This document shows positions 7,848 to 15,683 of a stretch of DNA of 28,850 nucleotides, one piece after another. The DNA lies in NCBI GenBank assembly GCA_018666235.1, contig JABJAB010000047.1, forward strand, positions 1-28,850, in the 5' to 3' direction. The position numbers were made by a program, and so were the translations under genes. Numbering within the stretch: position 1 is the stretch's first letter; every line of letters starts with the position of its first letter. A model generated the notes under the pieces. The model saw only the letters and a program-made list of their open reading frames with translations. It did not search any database and had not been told where the DNA came from. Source of the DNA: Ilumatobacter sp. (GTDB taxonomy: Bacteria; Actinomycetota; Acidimicrobiia; Acidimicrobiales; Ilumatobacteraceae).

Positions 7848-9713
7848 ATGCGGATGGCTCCACACCACATGATGCCCGGTGACAAAGATGCGCTCGACGG
7901 GATCAAACTCGCCGACGGCACCTACGCGCGAGTGTGGCAATTCGCTCGCCCGTACCGCCGAACGATCACGCTCTTCTTGCTTGCGATTCTCGCTGCCGCT
8001 TTGCTTGCACTCGTGCCGCCGTTTGTCGTCAGGGAGATCATCGACTCGTCGATCCCTAACTCGGACCGCGATGCCATCAAGGTCTTGGCAGGGATTGCGG
8101 TCGCCGCAGCTCTTGCCGACGCGGGGCTTGCGATCTTCCAGCGGTGGTGCAGTTCCCGCGTCGGCGAAGGGCTCATCTACGACCTCCGTCGCGCGCTCTT
8201 CGCCAAAGTCCAACGGATGCCGATCGCCTTCTTCACCCGGACTCCGACCGGGGCGATCACATCCCGCCTGAGCAGCGATGTCGTGGGTGCACAGTCCGCA
8301 GTCACGAGCACCCTCGGCAGCGTGGTCAGCAACGTGATCGTGCTGACCACGACCCTCGCCGCCATGATCGCCCTCGAGTGGCGCCTCACGTTGCTCACCT
8401 TGATCGTCCTGCCGGTGTTCATCATTCCCGCCCGTCGCGTCGGCACGCGCCTGCAAGGGATCTCGCGGGAGCAGATGGGCCACAACGCCGCCATGAACAC
8501 GCAGATGACCGAACGCTTCAACGTTTCCGGGGCCATGCTCGTCAAGCTCTTCGGATCAGGACATCGTGAGCGCGATTCCTTCGAGTCCCGAGCCCGGGGC
8601 GTCCGCGACACCGGCATCCAATCGGCGCTCTACGGCCGAGTGTTCTTCGTTGCTCTCGGCTTGGTCGGCGCGATCGGCACAGCTGCCATCTATGGCATCG
8701 GGGCACTGATGGTCGTCGACGGAGAGATCTCGACAGGCACGCTCGTGGCACTCGCCGCCCTCGTGACCCGGGTCTATCAACCGCTCACCGGGCTGACGAA
8801 CGCCCGGGTCGACCTGATGACCTCGATGGTCAGTTTCGAACGAGTCTTCGAAGTTCTCGACGCGCCGGAGGCAATCACCGAGAAGCCGGGAGCATTCGAC
8901 CTGATTGCACCACGCGGGGCTGTCGAATTCGAAGACGTCACGTTCAGGTATCCACCAGCCGTCGACTCGGCCATCGCATCAATGGAACAGAACGCCGGAC
9001 TCGGCACCGGCACCGACCCCGACGTCGACGTACTCCAGCGGCTCTCGCTCTCGATCGCGCCTGGCGAAACCGTTGCATTGGTCGGCGCGTCGGGCGCCGG
9101 CAAGTCGACAACCATCTCGCTCCTCCCCCGCCTGTACGACGTCACATCGGGTGCCGTGCGCGTCGATGGGCACGACGTGCGCGACCTCACACTCGATTCG
9201 CTCCGCGCTTCGATCGGTGTCGTCGCACAGGATCCGCACCTCTTCCACGAGTCGATCGGAGAGAACCTGCGCTACGCCGATCAATCAGCATCGGAGGCTG
9301 ACGTCATCGCAGCGGCCAAGGCAGCTCGAATTCACGACACGATCGTCGCGTTGCCGGACGGCTACGACACCGTTGTCGGCGAGCGCGGCTACCGACTCAG
9401 CGGCGGCGAGAAGCAGCGCCTGGCCATCGCTCGCCTGCTCTTGAAGAACCCGGCGATCATCATCCTCGACGAGGCGACGAGCCACCTCGACAACGACAAC
9501 GAGGCACACATTCAAGCGGCGCTCGAACACGCCATGGAGGGTCGAACGGCGCTGGTGATCGCCCATCGCTTGTCAACGATCCGCAGTGCGGACCGCATTG
9601 CCTTCGTCGAAGACGGCCGCATTGCCGAGATCGGGACCCACGACGAGTTGCTCGCATCCGACGGGCGATATGCCCACCAACTGCAAGCTGGAGAACTCGT
9701 CACACCGAGCTGA
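7848..9713 (+). CDS. ABC exporter, fused membrane and ATPase domains (MsbA/MdlB type)
   Basis: The 621-residue protein is an ABC half-transporter expected to act as a dimer in export of lipids, drugs or peptides. Residues about 25-320 form the six-helix exporter domain, and about 345-615 form the ATPase. Walker A is GASGAGKST (413-421, K419), the Q-loop is in VAQDP, the signature LSGGEKQ begins at L517, and Walker B ILDE ends at E542. A switch histidine lies in IAHRLST. About 20 extra residues sit between the YPP aromatic region and the first core strand, a common feature of actinobacterial members. ATG 7848 follows TAGCGT by seven bases, and ATGs at 7854, 7869 and 7872 are alternatives. The substrate cannot be told from sequence. 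Confidence 0.92.
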   Translation: MRMAPHHMMPGDKDALDGIKLADGTYARVWQFARPYRRTITLFLLAILAAALLALVPPFVVREIIDSSIPNSDRDAIKVLAGIAVAAALADAGLAIFQRWCSSRVGEGLIYDLRRALFAKVQRMPIAFFTRTPTGAITSRLSSDVVGAQSAVTSTLGSVVSNVIVLTTTLAAMIALEWRLTLLTLIVLPVFIIPARRVGTRLQGISREQMGHNAAMNTQMTERFNVSGAMLVKLFGSGHRERDSFESRARGVRDTGIQSALYGRVFFVALGLVGAIGTAAIYGIGALMVVDGEISTGTLVALAALVTRVYQPLTGLTNARVDLMTSMVSFERVFEVLDAPEAITEKPGAFDLIAPRGAVEFEDVTFRYPPAVDSAIASMEQNAGLGTGTDPDVDVLQRLSLSIAPGETVALVGASGAGKSTTISLLPRLYDVTSGAVRVDGHDVRDLTLDSLRASIGVVAQDPHLFHESIGENLRYADQSASEADVIAAAKAARIHDTIVALPDGYDTVVGERGYRLSGGEKQRLAIARLLLKNPAIIILDEATSHLDNDNEAHIQAALEHAMEGRTALVIAHRLSTIRSADRIAFVEDGRIAEIGTHDELLASDGRYAHQLQAGELVTPS

Positions 9714-9762
9714 GCATCAGCCGATCAGCCGACGCACGGCGGGAAGTGACACACTGCCCAGC

Positions 9763-10905
9763 GTGATCGAGGCAGCCGTTCGCGCAGCATCCGTTCCACC
9801 GTTCCATGCGATGGCGATGAGCCATGCGGCAACGGTGCGCGAAGCCCGAGGGCAACGCGTCTTTCATCTCGAGGTCGGCCAACCCGCCACCGGGCTCCCC
9901 GGTGTCGCGCGCGCGGCCGTCATCGACGCCCTCGACATGCCACTCGGCTATACCAGCGCTGCCGGGCTCCACCGACTCCGCCGCGGGATCAGCGAGCGGT
10001 ACGCCGAGCCCGTCGATCCGCGTCGGATCATCATCGTGGCAGGCGCTTCTGCCGGCTTCACGCTGGCCTTCCTGACCTTGTTTGAACCCGGCCAGCGAGT
10101 CGGCGTCATCGAGCCCGGGTACCCGTGCTATCGCAACGCGCTCATCGCGCTCGGCATCGATGCAGTACCGATCCCTGTCGGGCCGGACAGCCGATGGGCG
10201 CCGACACCGCAGCATCTGCAAGACGCCGGACAACTCGATGGTCTCGTCATTGCCTCACCATCAAACCCAACGGGCACCGTGATGTCTGACGAGGCGCTCG
10301 GTGCAATCGCCGCACACTGCAGTGCCAACAACATCGCGCTCGTGGCCGACGAGATCTACCACGGCATCGTCGAGTCGGCCCCTGCCCCGCAGGTGCTGCC
10401 TCACGCGCCCGACGCGATCGTGGTCAACAGCTTCTCGAAGTACTTCTCGATGACCGGGTGGCGTGTCGGTTGGGTGGTCGTCCCCGAGCAACTGGTCGAC
10501 GTCGTTGAACGGCTCCAACAGAACCTGTACATCTGCGCACCGCATGTCTCGCAGGTCGCCGCGCTGGCGGCGCTCGATGCCAGCGATGAACTCGACGGCC
10601 ACGTCGAGCAGTACCGGGCGAATCGCCACGTGATGATCGACGGGTTGGCCGCAGCCGGCATCACCGACATCGCACCCGCCGACGGGGCGTTCTACGTGTA
10701 CGCCCACGTGCCCCAGTACACGACAGCAGTGCATCTCACTTCGATGCAACTTTGCGAACGCTGGCTCGACGAACTCGGCGTTGCCTGCACGCCAGGCATC
10801 GACTTCGACCTGGCTCGAGGACATGAGTACGTGCGGTTCTCGTACGCGGGTACCGGCGATGACCTTGCCGCCGCGTGCGAGTTGATTGCGGGTTGGAATC
10901 GATGA
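9763..10905 (+). CDS. PLP-dependent class I/II aminotransferase
   Basis: The 380-residue fold-type I aminotransferase moves an amino group between an amino acid and a 2-oxo acid. Visible landmarks are LEVGQPATGLP near the N terminus, the cofactor-contacting SPSNPTGTVM, ADEIYHG, and the PLP lysine K226 in NSFSKYFSMTGWRVGW. The conserved substrate-carboxylate arginine is in VRFSYAG near the C terminus. GTG 9763 fits the family N terminus, though an internal ATG at 9811 cannot be excluded. The frame continues upstream into the ABC exporter, where it is only a shadow. The stop overlaps the CoA-transferase start in ATGA, so the two are co-translated. Substrate specificity is unknown; the nearest annotation would be an aspartate-aminotransferase-like protein. 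Confidence 0.88.
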   Translation: MIEAAVRAASVPPFHAMAMSHAATVREARGQRVFHLEVGQPATGLPGVARAAVIDALDMPLGYTSAAGLHRLRRGISERYAEPVDPRRIIIVAGASAGFTLAFLTLFEPGQRVGVIEPGYPCYRNALIALGIDAVPIPVGPDSRWAPTPQHLQDAGQLDGLVIASPSNPTGTVMSDEALGAIAAHCSANNIALVADEIYHGIVESAPAPQVLPHAPDAIVVNSFSKYFSMTGWRVGWVVVPEQLVDVVERLQQNLYICAPHVSQVAALAALDASDELDGHVEQYRANRHVMIDGLAAAGITDIAPADGAFYVYAHVPQYTTAVHLTSMQLCERWLDELGVACTPGIDFDLARGHEYVRFSYAGTGDDLAAACELIAGWNR

Positions 10906-12059
10906 GCGACGCGACGCCAGGCCCGGCCGCCCAACCACCCAGCGGTCCGCTCGCTGACCTGCGCGTGGTCGACATGTCGACCGTTCTGGCCGGACCAAAC
11001 TGTGCGCGCTACCTCGCTGACTTCGGTGCCGATGTCATCAAGGTGGAACGCCCCGGCGGCGACAGTCTGCGCAACATGGCATGGCGCGACCCTCGCGATG
11101 GCGAGGGCCTGTGGTGGAAGCTCGTCAACCGCAACAAGCGGACCGTGGTGCTCGACATCAAAGACGCCGACGACACCGCAACGTTGCTGAGCTTGCTCGA
11201 TGAGGCCGACGTCTTGGTGGAAAATTCACGGCCGGGAACACTCGAGCGACTCGGCCTCGGCCCCGACGTCCTCCTCGCCCGTAATCCGAAGCTGGTCATC
11301 ACCCGGATCTCCGGGTTCGGCCAGGACGGTCCGTACGCCTCCCGGGCCGGGTTCGCCACGATCGCGGAAGCGATGTCGGGCCTCGTTGCACTCAGTGGCA
11401 ACCCGGACGGCCAGCCGCTCCCGCCTCCGATTGCGCTGACCGATGAAGTCACCGGACTCGCTGCAGCGTTTGCCACGATGGTGGCACTGCACTCGGGCGT
11501 GGGCCAGGTTGTCGATGCCAACCTGCTCGAAACGATGTTCCACATGATGGGCCCCCTTGTGTCGCTGTTCGGCGTGACCGGCGAGCAGCAGCCCCGCCTC
11601 GGTGCCGGGCTGCCCTACACCGTCCCGCGCGGCACCTACCGATGCAGTGACGACCTGTGGGTTGCCGCCTCGACGAGCAGCGACTCGATCGCCGCACGCG
11701 TGATGCACGTGCTCGGTGTCGGTGACGACCCGCGTTTCGTCGACTTTGCTGGGCGGACCGAACATCGGGAAGAACTCGAGCAGATCATGACCGCGTGGTG
11801 TGCCGCTCGTCCGCGCCGCGACGTCATCGAGGCGTTCACCGCAGCCGACGCCGCGATTGGGCCGGTGCTCGACATGGCCGACATTGCGGTTGATCCCCAC
11901 TTTGCGAATCGGGGTGCCATCGAAGTCGTCGCGGACGAGTTCGATGGCACCCCGATGCAGAGTGTGATTGCTCGACTGTCGGCCACGCCAGGAGCAATCC
12001 GGTGGGTCGGTCGAGGACTTGACGCCGATGGCGACGAGATCACGGCGACCGGCTGGTAG
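10902..12059 (+). CDS. CaiB/BaiF family (class III) CoA transferase or acyl-CoA racemase
   Basis: The 385-residue protein belongs to the class III CoA-transferase family, which includes formyl-CoA transferase, carnitine CoA-transferase and alpha-methylacyl-CoA racemase. The N-terminal segment VVDMSTVLAGPNCARYLADF and ADVIKVERPGGD are the classic opening, NRNKRTVVLDIKD and ENSRPGTLERLGLG follow, and D181 in ALTDEVTGL is the likely catalytic aspartate. The length is usual for the family. ATG 10902 overlaps the upstream aminotransferase stop by four bases; an in-frame GTG at 10875 would overlap more and is less likely. An operon with an aminotransferase suggests breakdown or remodelling of an amino-acid-derived acid as its CoA ester, which is inference only. 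Confidence 0.9.
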   Translation: MSDATPGPAAQPPSGPLADLRVVDMSTVLAGPNCARYLADFGADVIKVERPGGDSLRNMAWRDPRDGEGLWWKLVNRNKRTVVLDIKDADDTATLLSLLDEADVLVENSRPGTLERLGLGPDVLLARNPKLVITRISGFGQDGPYASRAGFATIAEAMSGLVALSGNPDGQPLPPPIALTDEVTGLAAAFATMVALHSGVGQVVDANLLETMFHMMGPLVSLFGVTGEQQPRLGAGLPYTVPRGTYRCSDDLWVAASTSSDSIAARVMHVLGVGDDPRFVDFAGRTEHREELEQIMTAWCAARPRRDVIEAFTAADAAIGPVLDMADIAVDPHFANRGAIEVVADEFDGTPMQSVIARLSATPGAIRWVGRGLDADGDEITATGW

Positions 12060-12095
12060 CCGGCCGGTCGAGACATCAGTTGGCCAGGTCGGCCC

Positions 12096-12114
12096 TCCCC
12101 CAAGCAACGGGGGA
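12096..12114. terminator. Possible shared terminator hairpin between convergent genes
   Basis: A six-base-pair TCCCCC/GGGGGA stem with a seven-base loop sits midway between the ends of the CoA-transferase gene (12059) and msrA (12123). It lacks a good T-tract on either strand, so termination strength is doubtful. Confidence 0.35.
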
Positions 12115-12122
12115 TTCGTCGG

Positions 12123-12776
12123 TCAGGAACCGATTCCGATGGGGCAGCTGACGCCGGTGCCCTTGATCCCGCAGTACCCGTTGGGATTTTTCGCGAGGTA
12201 CTGCTGGTGGTACGGCTCGGCGTAATAGAAGTCCGCGTCGAAGTCGATCGAGCCGACCTCCGTGGTGATCTCACCCTTGCCCATGGCATCGAGTCCGGCC
12301 TGGACCCGCGACTTGGTGGCCTCGATGGTCGGGAGTTGGCTTGCCTGCGTGGCCCACACGCCCGTGCGGTATTGACTACCGATGTCGTTGCCCTGGCGCA
12401 TCTCCTGGGTGGGGTCGTGCTCTTCCCAGAACACCTGCATGATCCGCTCGAAGGAGATCACTGCCGGGTCGAACACAATGCCGACCGCTTCGGCGTGGCC
12501 GGTGCGGCCGGTGCAGTTCTCCTCATAGGTGCAGTTGGGCGTGAAGCCACCCGCGTAGCCGACGAAGGTGGAGTACACGCCGTCGAGTTGCCAGAAGAGA
12601 CGTTCCGCACCCCAGAAGCAGCCCATGCCGACGACCGCGATTTCCATCCCTTCGGGCCACGGCCCTTGGAGCGGATTGCCGTTGACGAAGTGCGTCTCAG
12701 GCACGGACATGGGTTCGTCGCGCCCGGGCAGTGCCTCGTCGGGGGCGATCATCGTGGCGGTCTTGCGAAACAACAT
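12123..12776 (-). CDS. msrA: Peptide-methionine (S)-S-oxide reductase MsrA
   Basis: MsrA reduces methionine-S-sulfoxide in proteins and free methionine back to methionine. The 217-residue product has the catalytic GCFWGAE motif (C53), then YAGG, the GRTGHAEAV segment, FWEEHDPTQ and a Q-GNDIGSQYRT block, all standard in the family. Cysteines near the C terminus (YCGIKGTGVSCP) are candidates for resolving cysteines recycled by thioredoxin. The roughly 45-residue N-terminal extension before the domain is typical of the longer bacterial MsrA type. ATG 12776 is six bases from TATCCT, suggesting a leaderless mRNA. The frame stays open further upstream to about 13238, but that part lies antisense to the acetyltransferase gene. 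Confidence 0.94.
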   Translation of the reverse strand: MLFRKTATMIAPDEALPGRDEPMSVPETHFVNGNPLQGPWPEGMEIAVVGMGCFWGAERLFWQLDGVYSTFVGYAGGFTPNCTYEENCTGRTGHAEAVGIVFDPAVISFERIMQVFWEEHDPTQEMRQGNDIGSQYRTGVWATQASQLPTIEATKSRVQAGLDAMGKGEITTEVGSIDFDADFYYAEPYHQQYLAKNPNGYCGIKGTGVSCPIGIGS

Positions 12777-12782
12777 GGGTCC

Positions 12783-12788
12783 AGGATA
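12783..12788 (-). promoter_or_regulatory. -10 box of msrA
   Basis: TATCCT on the minus strand ends six bases before ATG 12776. It is a good extended match to the TAnnnT consensus and predicts a leaderless transcript. Confidence 0.5.
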
Positions 12789-12890
12789 CGACTCGACGGC
12801 GGCCCCGTCTCTCCCAGGCCCGTCGTTCGCGAACTGTTGATCTGATGCCTCATTCTCGTTCGCGCCGCAAACGATGGACAGCGAGATGGC

Positions 12891-12902
12891 TACGGTGCCC
12901 GC
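12891..12902 (+). promoter_or_regulatory. -10 box of the GNAT gene
   Basis: TACGGT (12891-12896) plus six bases reaches GTG 12903, supporting that codon as start of a leaderless mRNA. Confidence 0.45.
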
Positions 12903-13382
12903 GTGACGATTCGGGATATGACCGCAGCCGACCTCGAGCGAGTGCTGGAGATCAACGAGGCCAATGTGCCCGAGGTCGGGCCCGCCGACATGGACCGGCT
13001 GCGATTTCTCGTTGAGGAGAGTGCATTCTCGTTGGTGGTCGACGTCGATGGTGTCGTTGCAGGCTTCTGTGTCGTGCTCGCCAAGGGTTCGAGCTACGAC
13101 TCCGTGAACTACCTCTGGTTCATGGAGCGCTACGACGACGTGCTCTATCTCGACCGGGTCGCGTTCGATGCAGCTGCGCAAGGTCAGGGCCTTGGCTCGG
13201 CGCTGTATCGCGAAGTCGACCGACGACTTGCTGAGCAAGCACTCGGGCTGACCCTCGAGGTCAACGTCGATCCGCCGAACGAGCCGTCACTCGCATTCCA
13301 TCGCAAACACGGCTACATCGAGGTGGGACGCCAGATGTCCAAGGGCATCGAAGTCAGCCTGATGCACAAGCCTGCCCAATAG
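12903..13382 (+). CDS. GNAT family N-acetyltransferase
   Basis: The 159-residue GNAT protein transfers an acetyl group from acetyl-CoA to an amine. The opening (TIRDMTAADLERVLEINEAN) is the usual first strand and helix, with YLDRVAFDAAAQGQGLGSAL as the acetyl-CoA-binding motif A (pyrophosphate loop QGQGLG). The C-terminal region NEPSLAFHRKHGYIEVGRQ is the expected last helix and strand. GTG 12903 follows TACGGT by six bases and no Shine-Dalgarno sequence is seen. The gene is divergent from msrA, 126 bases apart. Substrate unknown: the family acetylates antibiotics, amino acids or protein N termini. Confidence 0.88.
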   Translation: MTIRDMTAADLERVLEINEANVPEVGPADMDRLRFLVEESAFSLVVDVDGVVAGFCVVLAKGSSYDSVNYLWFMERYDDVLYLDRVAFDAAAQGQGLGSALYREVDRRLAEQALGLTLEVNVDPPNEPSLAFHRKHGYIEVGRQMSKGIEVSLMHKPAQ

Positions 13383-13420
13383 GCGCAACCAGTCGGGCCC
13401 CGCTTGTGACTCTTCCGTGA

Positions 13421-14230
13421 CTACCGGCGGTCTTGGAGGAACTGGAAGTGCTGGCGCGTGGCTGCGACCACATCGGTGTCAATGTCGGCGAAGATCGTTG
13501 TCTCCGCACCAGCTGCGCTGACCAGTACTTCGCCCATCGGGTCGAAGACCGCGCTGTCGCCAGAGTGATCGAGCGGCCCGGTGCGTTTGCCCTCGGCATC
13601 GAGCGCTCCATCGCGTCCGACCCGATTGACCGCGACGAAGTACGCCTGGTTCTCGATCGCCCGGGCCCGCGCCAGCGTCTGCCAGTGATGGCGGCGCTTC
13701 GCCGGCCAGTTGGCGATCAGGAGGTACGCATCGGTGTCGTGAGCGACGGCCCAGAATTCGTCGGCAAAACGTAGGTCGTAGCAGATGAAGAGGCTGCACC
13801 TGACACCTTCGATCGTGACCGTGATGTGTTCGCTTCCGGCGCGGACGTATTCATCTTCGCCGCTGTGTGAGAACGGATGGATCTTGCGGTACCGGTGCAC
13901 GGTGCCGTCCGGGCCGGCGAGGACAAACACATTGCTGACGCGCTGATCGTCGGCCGGCGCGTCGGGCGCAAGTTCGGCACACGTGCCCCCGACCCACACG
14001 TCATTCGCTGCTGCCTGATCGAGGAGAAACTGACTGGACGGTCCACCCTCGGGTTCGGCAATCGCCGGGTCGGCAAACGAGAACCCGGTCGAGAAGGTCT
14101 CGGTGAGGAGAACAATGCGCGCGCCACCAGCGGCCGCTGCGCTGATCCGAGGCGCGAGTGCGACGTAGTTTGCCTCGCGATCGAACCACACAATGTCGTG
14201 CTGCACTGCAGCGACTCGAACAACGCTCAT
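13421..14230 (-). CDS. Carbon-nitrogen hydrolase, probable omega-amidase (YafV/Nit2-like)
   Basis: The 269-residue nitrilase-superfamily protein has the Glu-Lys-Cys catalytic set: E44 in LLTETFSTGF, K116 in RYRKIHPFS and C150 in LFICYDLRFADEF. Later conserved blocks are NWPAKRRHHWQTLARARAIE and YFVAVNRVG. These blocks are typical of omega-amidases, which hydrolyse 2-oxoglutaramate or 2-oxosuccinamate to ammonia and 2-oxo acids. ATG 14230 overlaps the upstream aminotransferase stop in ATGA, so the two genes are coupled. The frame continues upstream, but that is antisense-side shadow of the aminotransferase. The partner supports the omega-amidase call: a glutamine transaminase makes the 2-oxoglutaramate and this enzyme removes it, pulling the reaction forward. 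Other amide substrates cannot be excluded. Confidence 0.85.
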   Translation of the reverse strand: MSVVRVAAVQHDIVWFDREANYVALAPRISAAAAGGARIVLLTETFSTGFSFADPAIAEPEGGPSSQFLLDQAAANDVWVGGTCAELAPDAPADDQRVSNVFVLAGPDGTVHRYRKIHPFSHSGEDEYVRAGSEHITVTIEGVRCSLFICYDLRFADEFWAVAHDTDAYLLIANWPAKRRHHWQTLARARAIENQAYFVAVNRVGRDGALDAEGKRTGPLDHSGDSAVFDPMGEVLVSAAGAETTIFADIDTDVVAATRQHFQFLQDRR

Positions 14231-15411
14231 GGCGAGAACCCCTTCGTGAGTGCATCGGCCGCGGCCTCGATCACTTGCATTTGCTTGCAGAACGCGAACC
14301 GCACCATGTGCCGTCCGTGCTCTGGCCGAGCGTAGAAAACCTCGTTCGGGACCGCGACCACGCCGCACCGATGTGGCAGTTGACGACAGAAATCGACGCC
14401 GTTGCCCGATGAGTCGAGCGGCCGGATGTCAGCGGTGACGAAGTAGCTCGCTTCAGGCGTGTACGTGATGAAGCCCACGGAATCAAGCGCCGCGACCAAA
14501 CGGTCGCGCGTTGCTTGCAGCCCGGCGCGCATCCCAGCGAAATAACTGTCCGGCAGTCCCAAGCCAACCGCCATAGCCGGCTGAAAGGGAGCCCCGTTCA
14601 CGAACGTCAGGAACTGCTTCGCGGTGCGCGCGGCTGCGACGAGTGGAGCCGGACCTGACATCCACCCGATCTTCCAGCCCGTGGTATGGAACGTCTTGCC
14701 ACCCGATGAGATTGTGAGCGTGCGTTCAGCCATGCCGGGAAGAGTCGACAGTGGGACATGAGTACGGCCATCGAAGGCAAGATGCTCGTACACCTCGTCG
14801 GTGACGGCGATCAGGTCGTGTTCGAGGACAACATCGGCGATCAGCTGCAACTCGTCGCGGGTGAACACCTTGCCGGTCGGATTGTGCGGCGTATTGAGGA
14901 GGACCAGCTTGGTGCGCGACGAGACGGCCGCCCGCAGCTCGGCGGGGTCGAACACATAATTGCCGTTGGCATCTGGCGCCAACAGCACGGGAACCGCTCG
15001 AGCGTCAGCCATCGCAATGCCCGCGCGGTAGCTGTCGTACATCGGCTCGAACACGATGACTTCATCACCGGCGTCGAGCATGCCAAGCAACGCCCCCGCC
15101 AGCGCTTCGGTGGCACCGGCCGTGACCACGATCTCCGTCGCCGGGTCGAGCTCGATGTCGTAGAACCGCTGTTGATGGGCGGCAATGGCCTCACGCAGGA
15201 TGGGCATTCCCGGCAAGGGCGGATACTGGTTCAGCCCACCGTCAATCGACTCGATCGCGGCATCGAGGACCTCGCGAGGTCCGTCGGTATCGGGGAACCC
15301 CTGGCCGAGGTTGATCGCGCCGGTTTCGACCGCGAGCGCGGACATCTCCGCGAAAATCGTCGTGCCGAAGCCGGCGAGCCGGGAACTGATCACGTCGGTC
15401 GGAGCTGCCAC
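14227..15411 (-). CDS. Aminotransferase of the glutamine transaminase K / methionine aminotransferase (YbdL-like) group
   Basis: The 394-residue PLP enzyme resembles kynurenine/glutamine transaminases. It has the opening ISSRLAGFGTTIFAEMSALA, NLGQGFPDTDGP, LNTPHNPTGKVF, VTDEVYEHL and the PLP lysine K239 in SSGGKTFHTTGWKIGW. It probably transaminates 2-oxo acids such as 2-oxo-4-methylthiobutyrate using glutamine, the last step of methionine salvage. GTG 15411 is chosen: TACACT lies seven bases upstream, fitting a leaderless mRNA. GTG 15393, which gives MISSRLAGF, also fits the family. The first ATG of the frame, at 15465, lies inside the tRNA-Arg terminator stem and is rejected. The downstream coupled gene is the probable omega-amidase. 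Confidence 0.85.
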   Translation of the reverse strand: MAAPTDVISSRLAGFGTTIFAEMSALAVETGAINLGQGFPDTDGPREVLDAAIESIDGGLNQYPPLPGMPILREAIAAHQQRFYDIELDPATEIVVTAGATEALAGALLGMLDAGDEVIVFEPMYDSYRAGIAMADARAVPVLLAPDANGNYVFDPAELRAAVSSRTKLVLLNTPHNPTGKVFTRDELQLIADVVLEHDLIAVTDEVYEHLAFDGRTHVPLSTLPGMAERTLTISSGGKTFHTTGWKIGWMSGPAPLVAAARTAKQFLTFVNGAPFQPAMAVGLGLPDSYFAGMRAGLQATRDRLVAALDSVGFITYTPEASYFVTADIRPLDSSGNGVDFCRQLPHRCGVVAVPNEVFYARPEHGRHMVRFAFCKQMQVIEAAADALTKGFSP

Positions 15412-15418
15412 CCACCCG

Positions 15419-15424
15419 AGTGTA
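15419..15424 (-). promoter_or_regulatory. -10 box of the aminotransferase/omega-amidase operon
   Basis: Minus-strand TACACT lies seven bases before GTG 15411 and just past the tRNA-Arg terminator, so the operon can have its own promoter. Confidence 0.4.
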
Positions 15425-15454
15425 CGAGTCGGTACCGAACGCCCTGCCACTCGG

Positions 15455-15492
15455 GAAAACGACATCGGCCCCCGTCAGACGGGGGCCGATGT
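15455..15492 (-). terminator. Intrinsic terminator of tRNA-Arg(ACG)
   Basis: A perfect 13-base-pair GC-rich stem (15462-15474 with 15480-15492) closes a five-base loop. On the minus strand it begins one base after the tRNA CCA end and is followed by cgtttt. The stem is self-complementary on both strands, but the T-tract favours the minus-strand direction. Confidence 0.8.
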
Positions 15493-15493
15493 T

Positions 15494-15569
15494 TGGCGCG
15501 CCCGGAGAGAGTCGAACTCCCAACCGCTTGATCCGTAATCAAGTGCTCTATCCATTGAGCTACGGGCGC
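15494..15569 (-). tRNA. tRNA-Arg(ACG)
   Basis: This is a 76-base tRNA including encoded CCA. The acceptor stem GCGCCCG pairs with CGGGCGC, with discriminator G. The anticodon stem CTTGA/TCAAG holds loop TTACGGA with anticodon ACG, whose A34 is the substrate of TadA (3095-3595). The D-arm AGCTCAATGGATAGAGC and the TTCGACT T-loop are canonical. A minus-strand TAACAT lies about 19 bases upstream as a possible -10 box. Confidence 0.95.
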
Positions 15570-15683
15570 AAATATTTTCGGTCGACATGTTACCCCGCGA
15601 ACTTGGGGGCGACACGGCCAGATTGACACCAAACGAGACAGCCCGGCTCGATGCCAAGCCGACCGTGGAGTGTCACCGGAGGC

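Noticed and set aside
7806..8483. N-terminal extension of the peptidase lipoprotein by about 226 codons
   Set aside because: It would be antisense to the ABC exporter and would bury the lipoprotein signal peptide; ATG 7805 with its lipobox and -10 box is far better.
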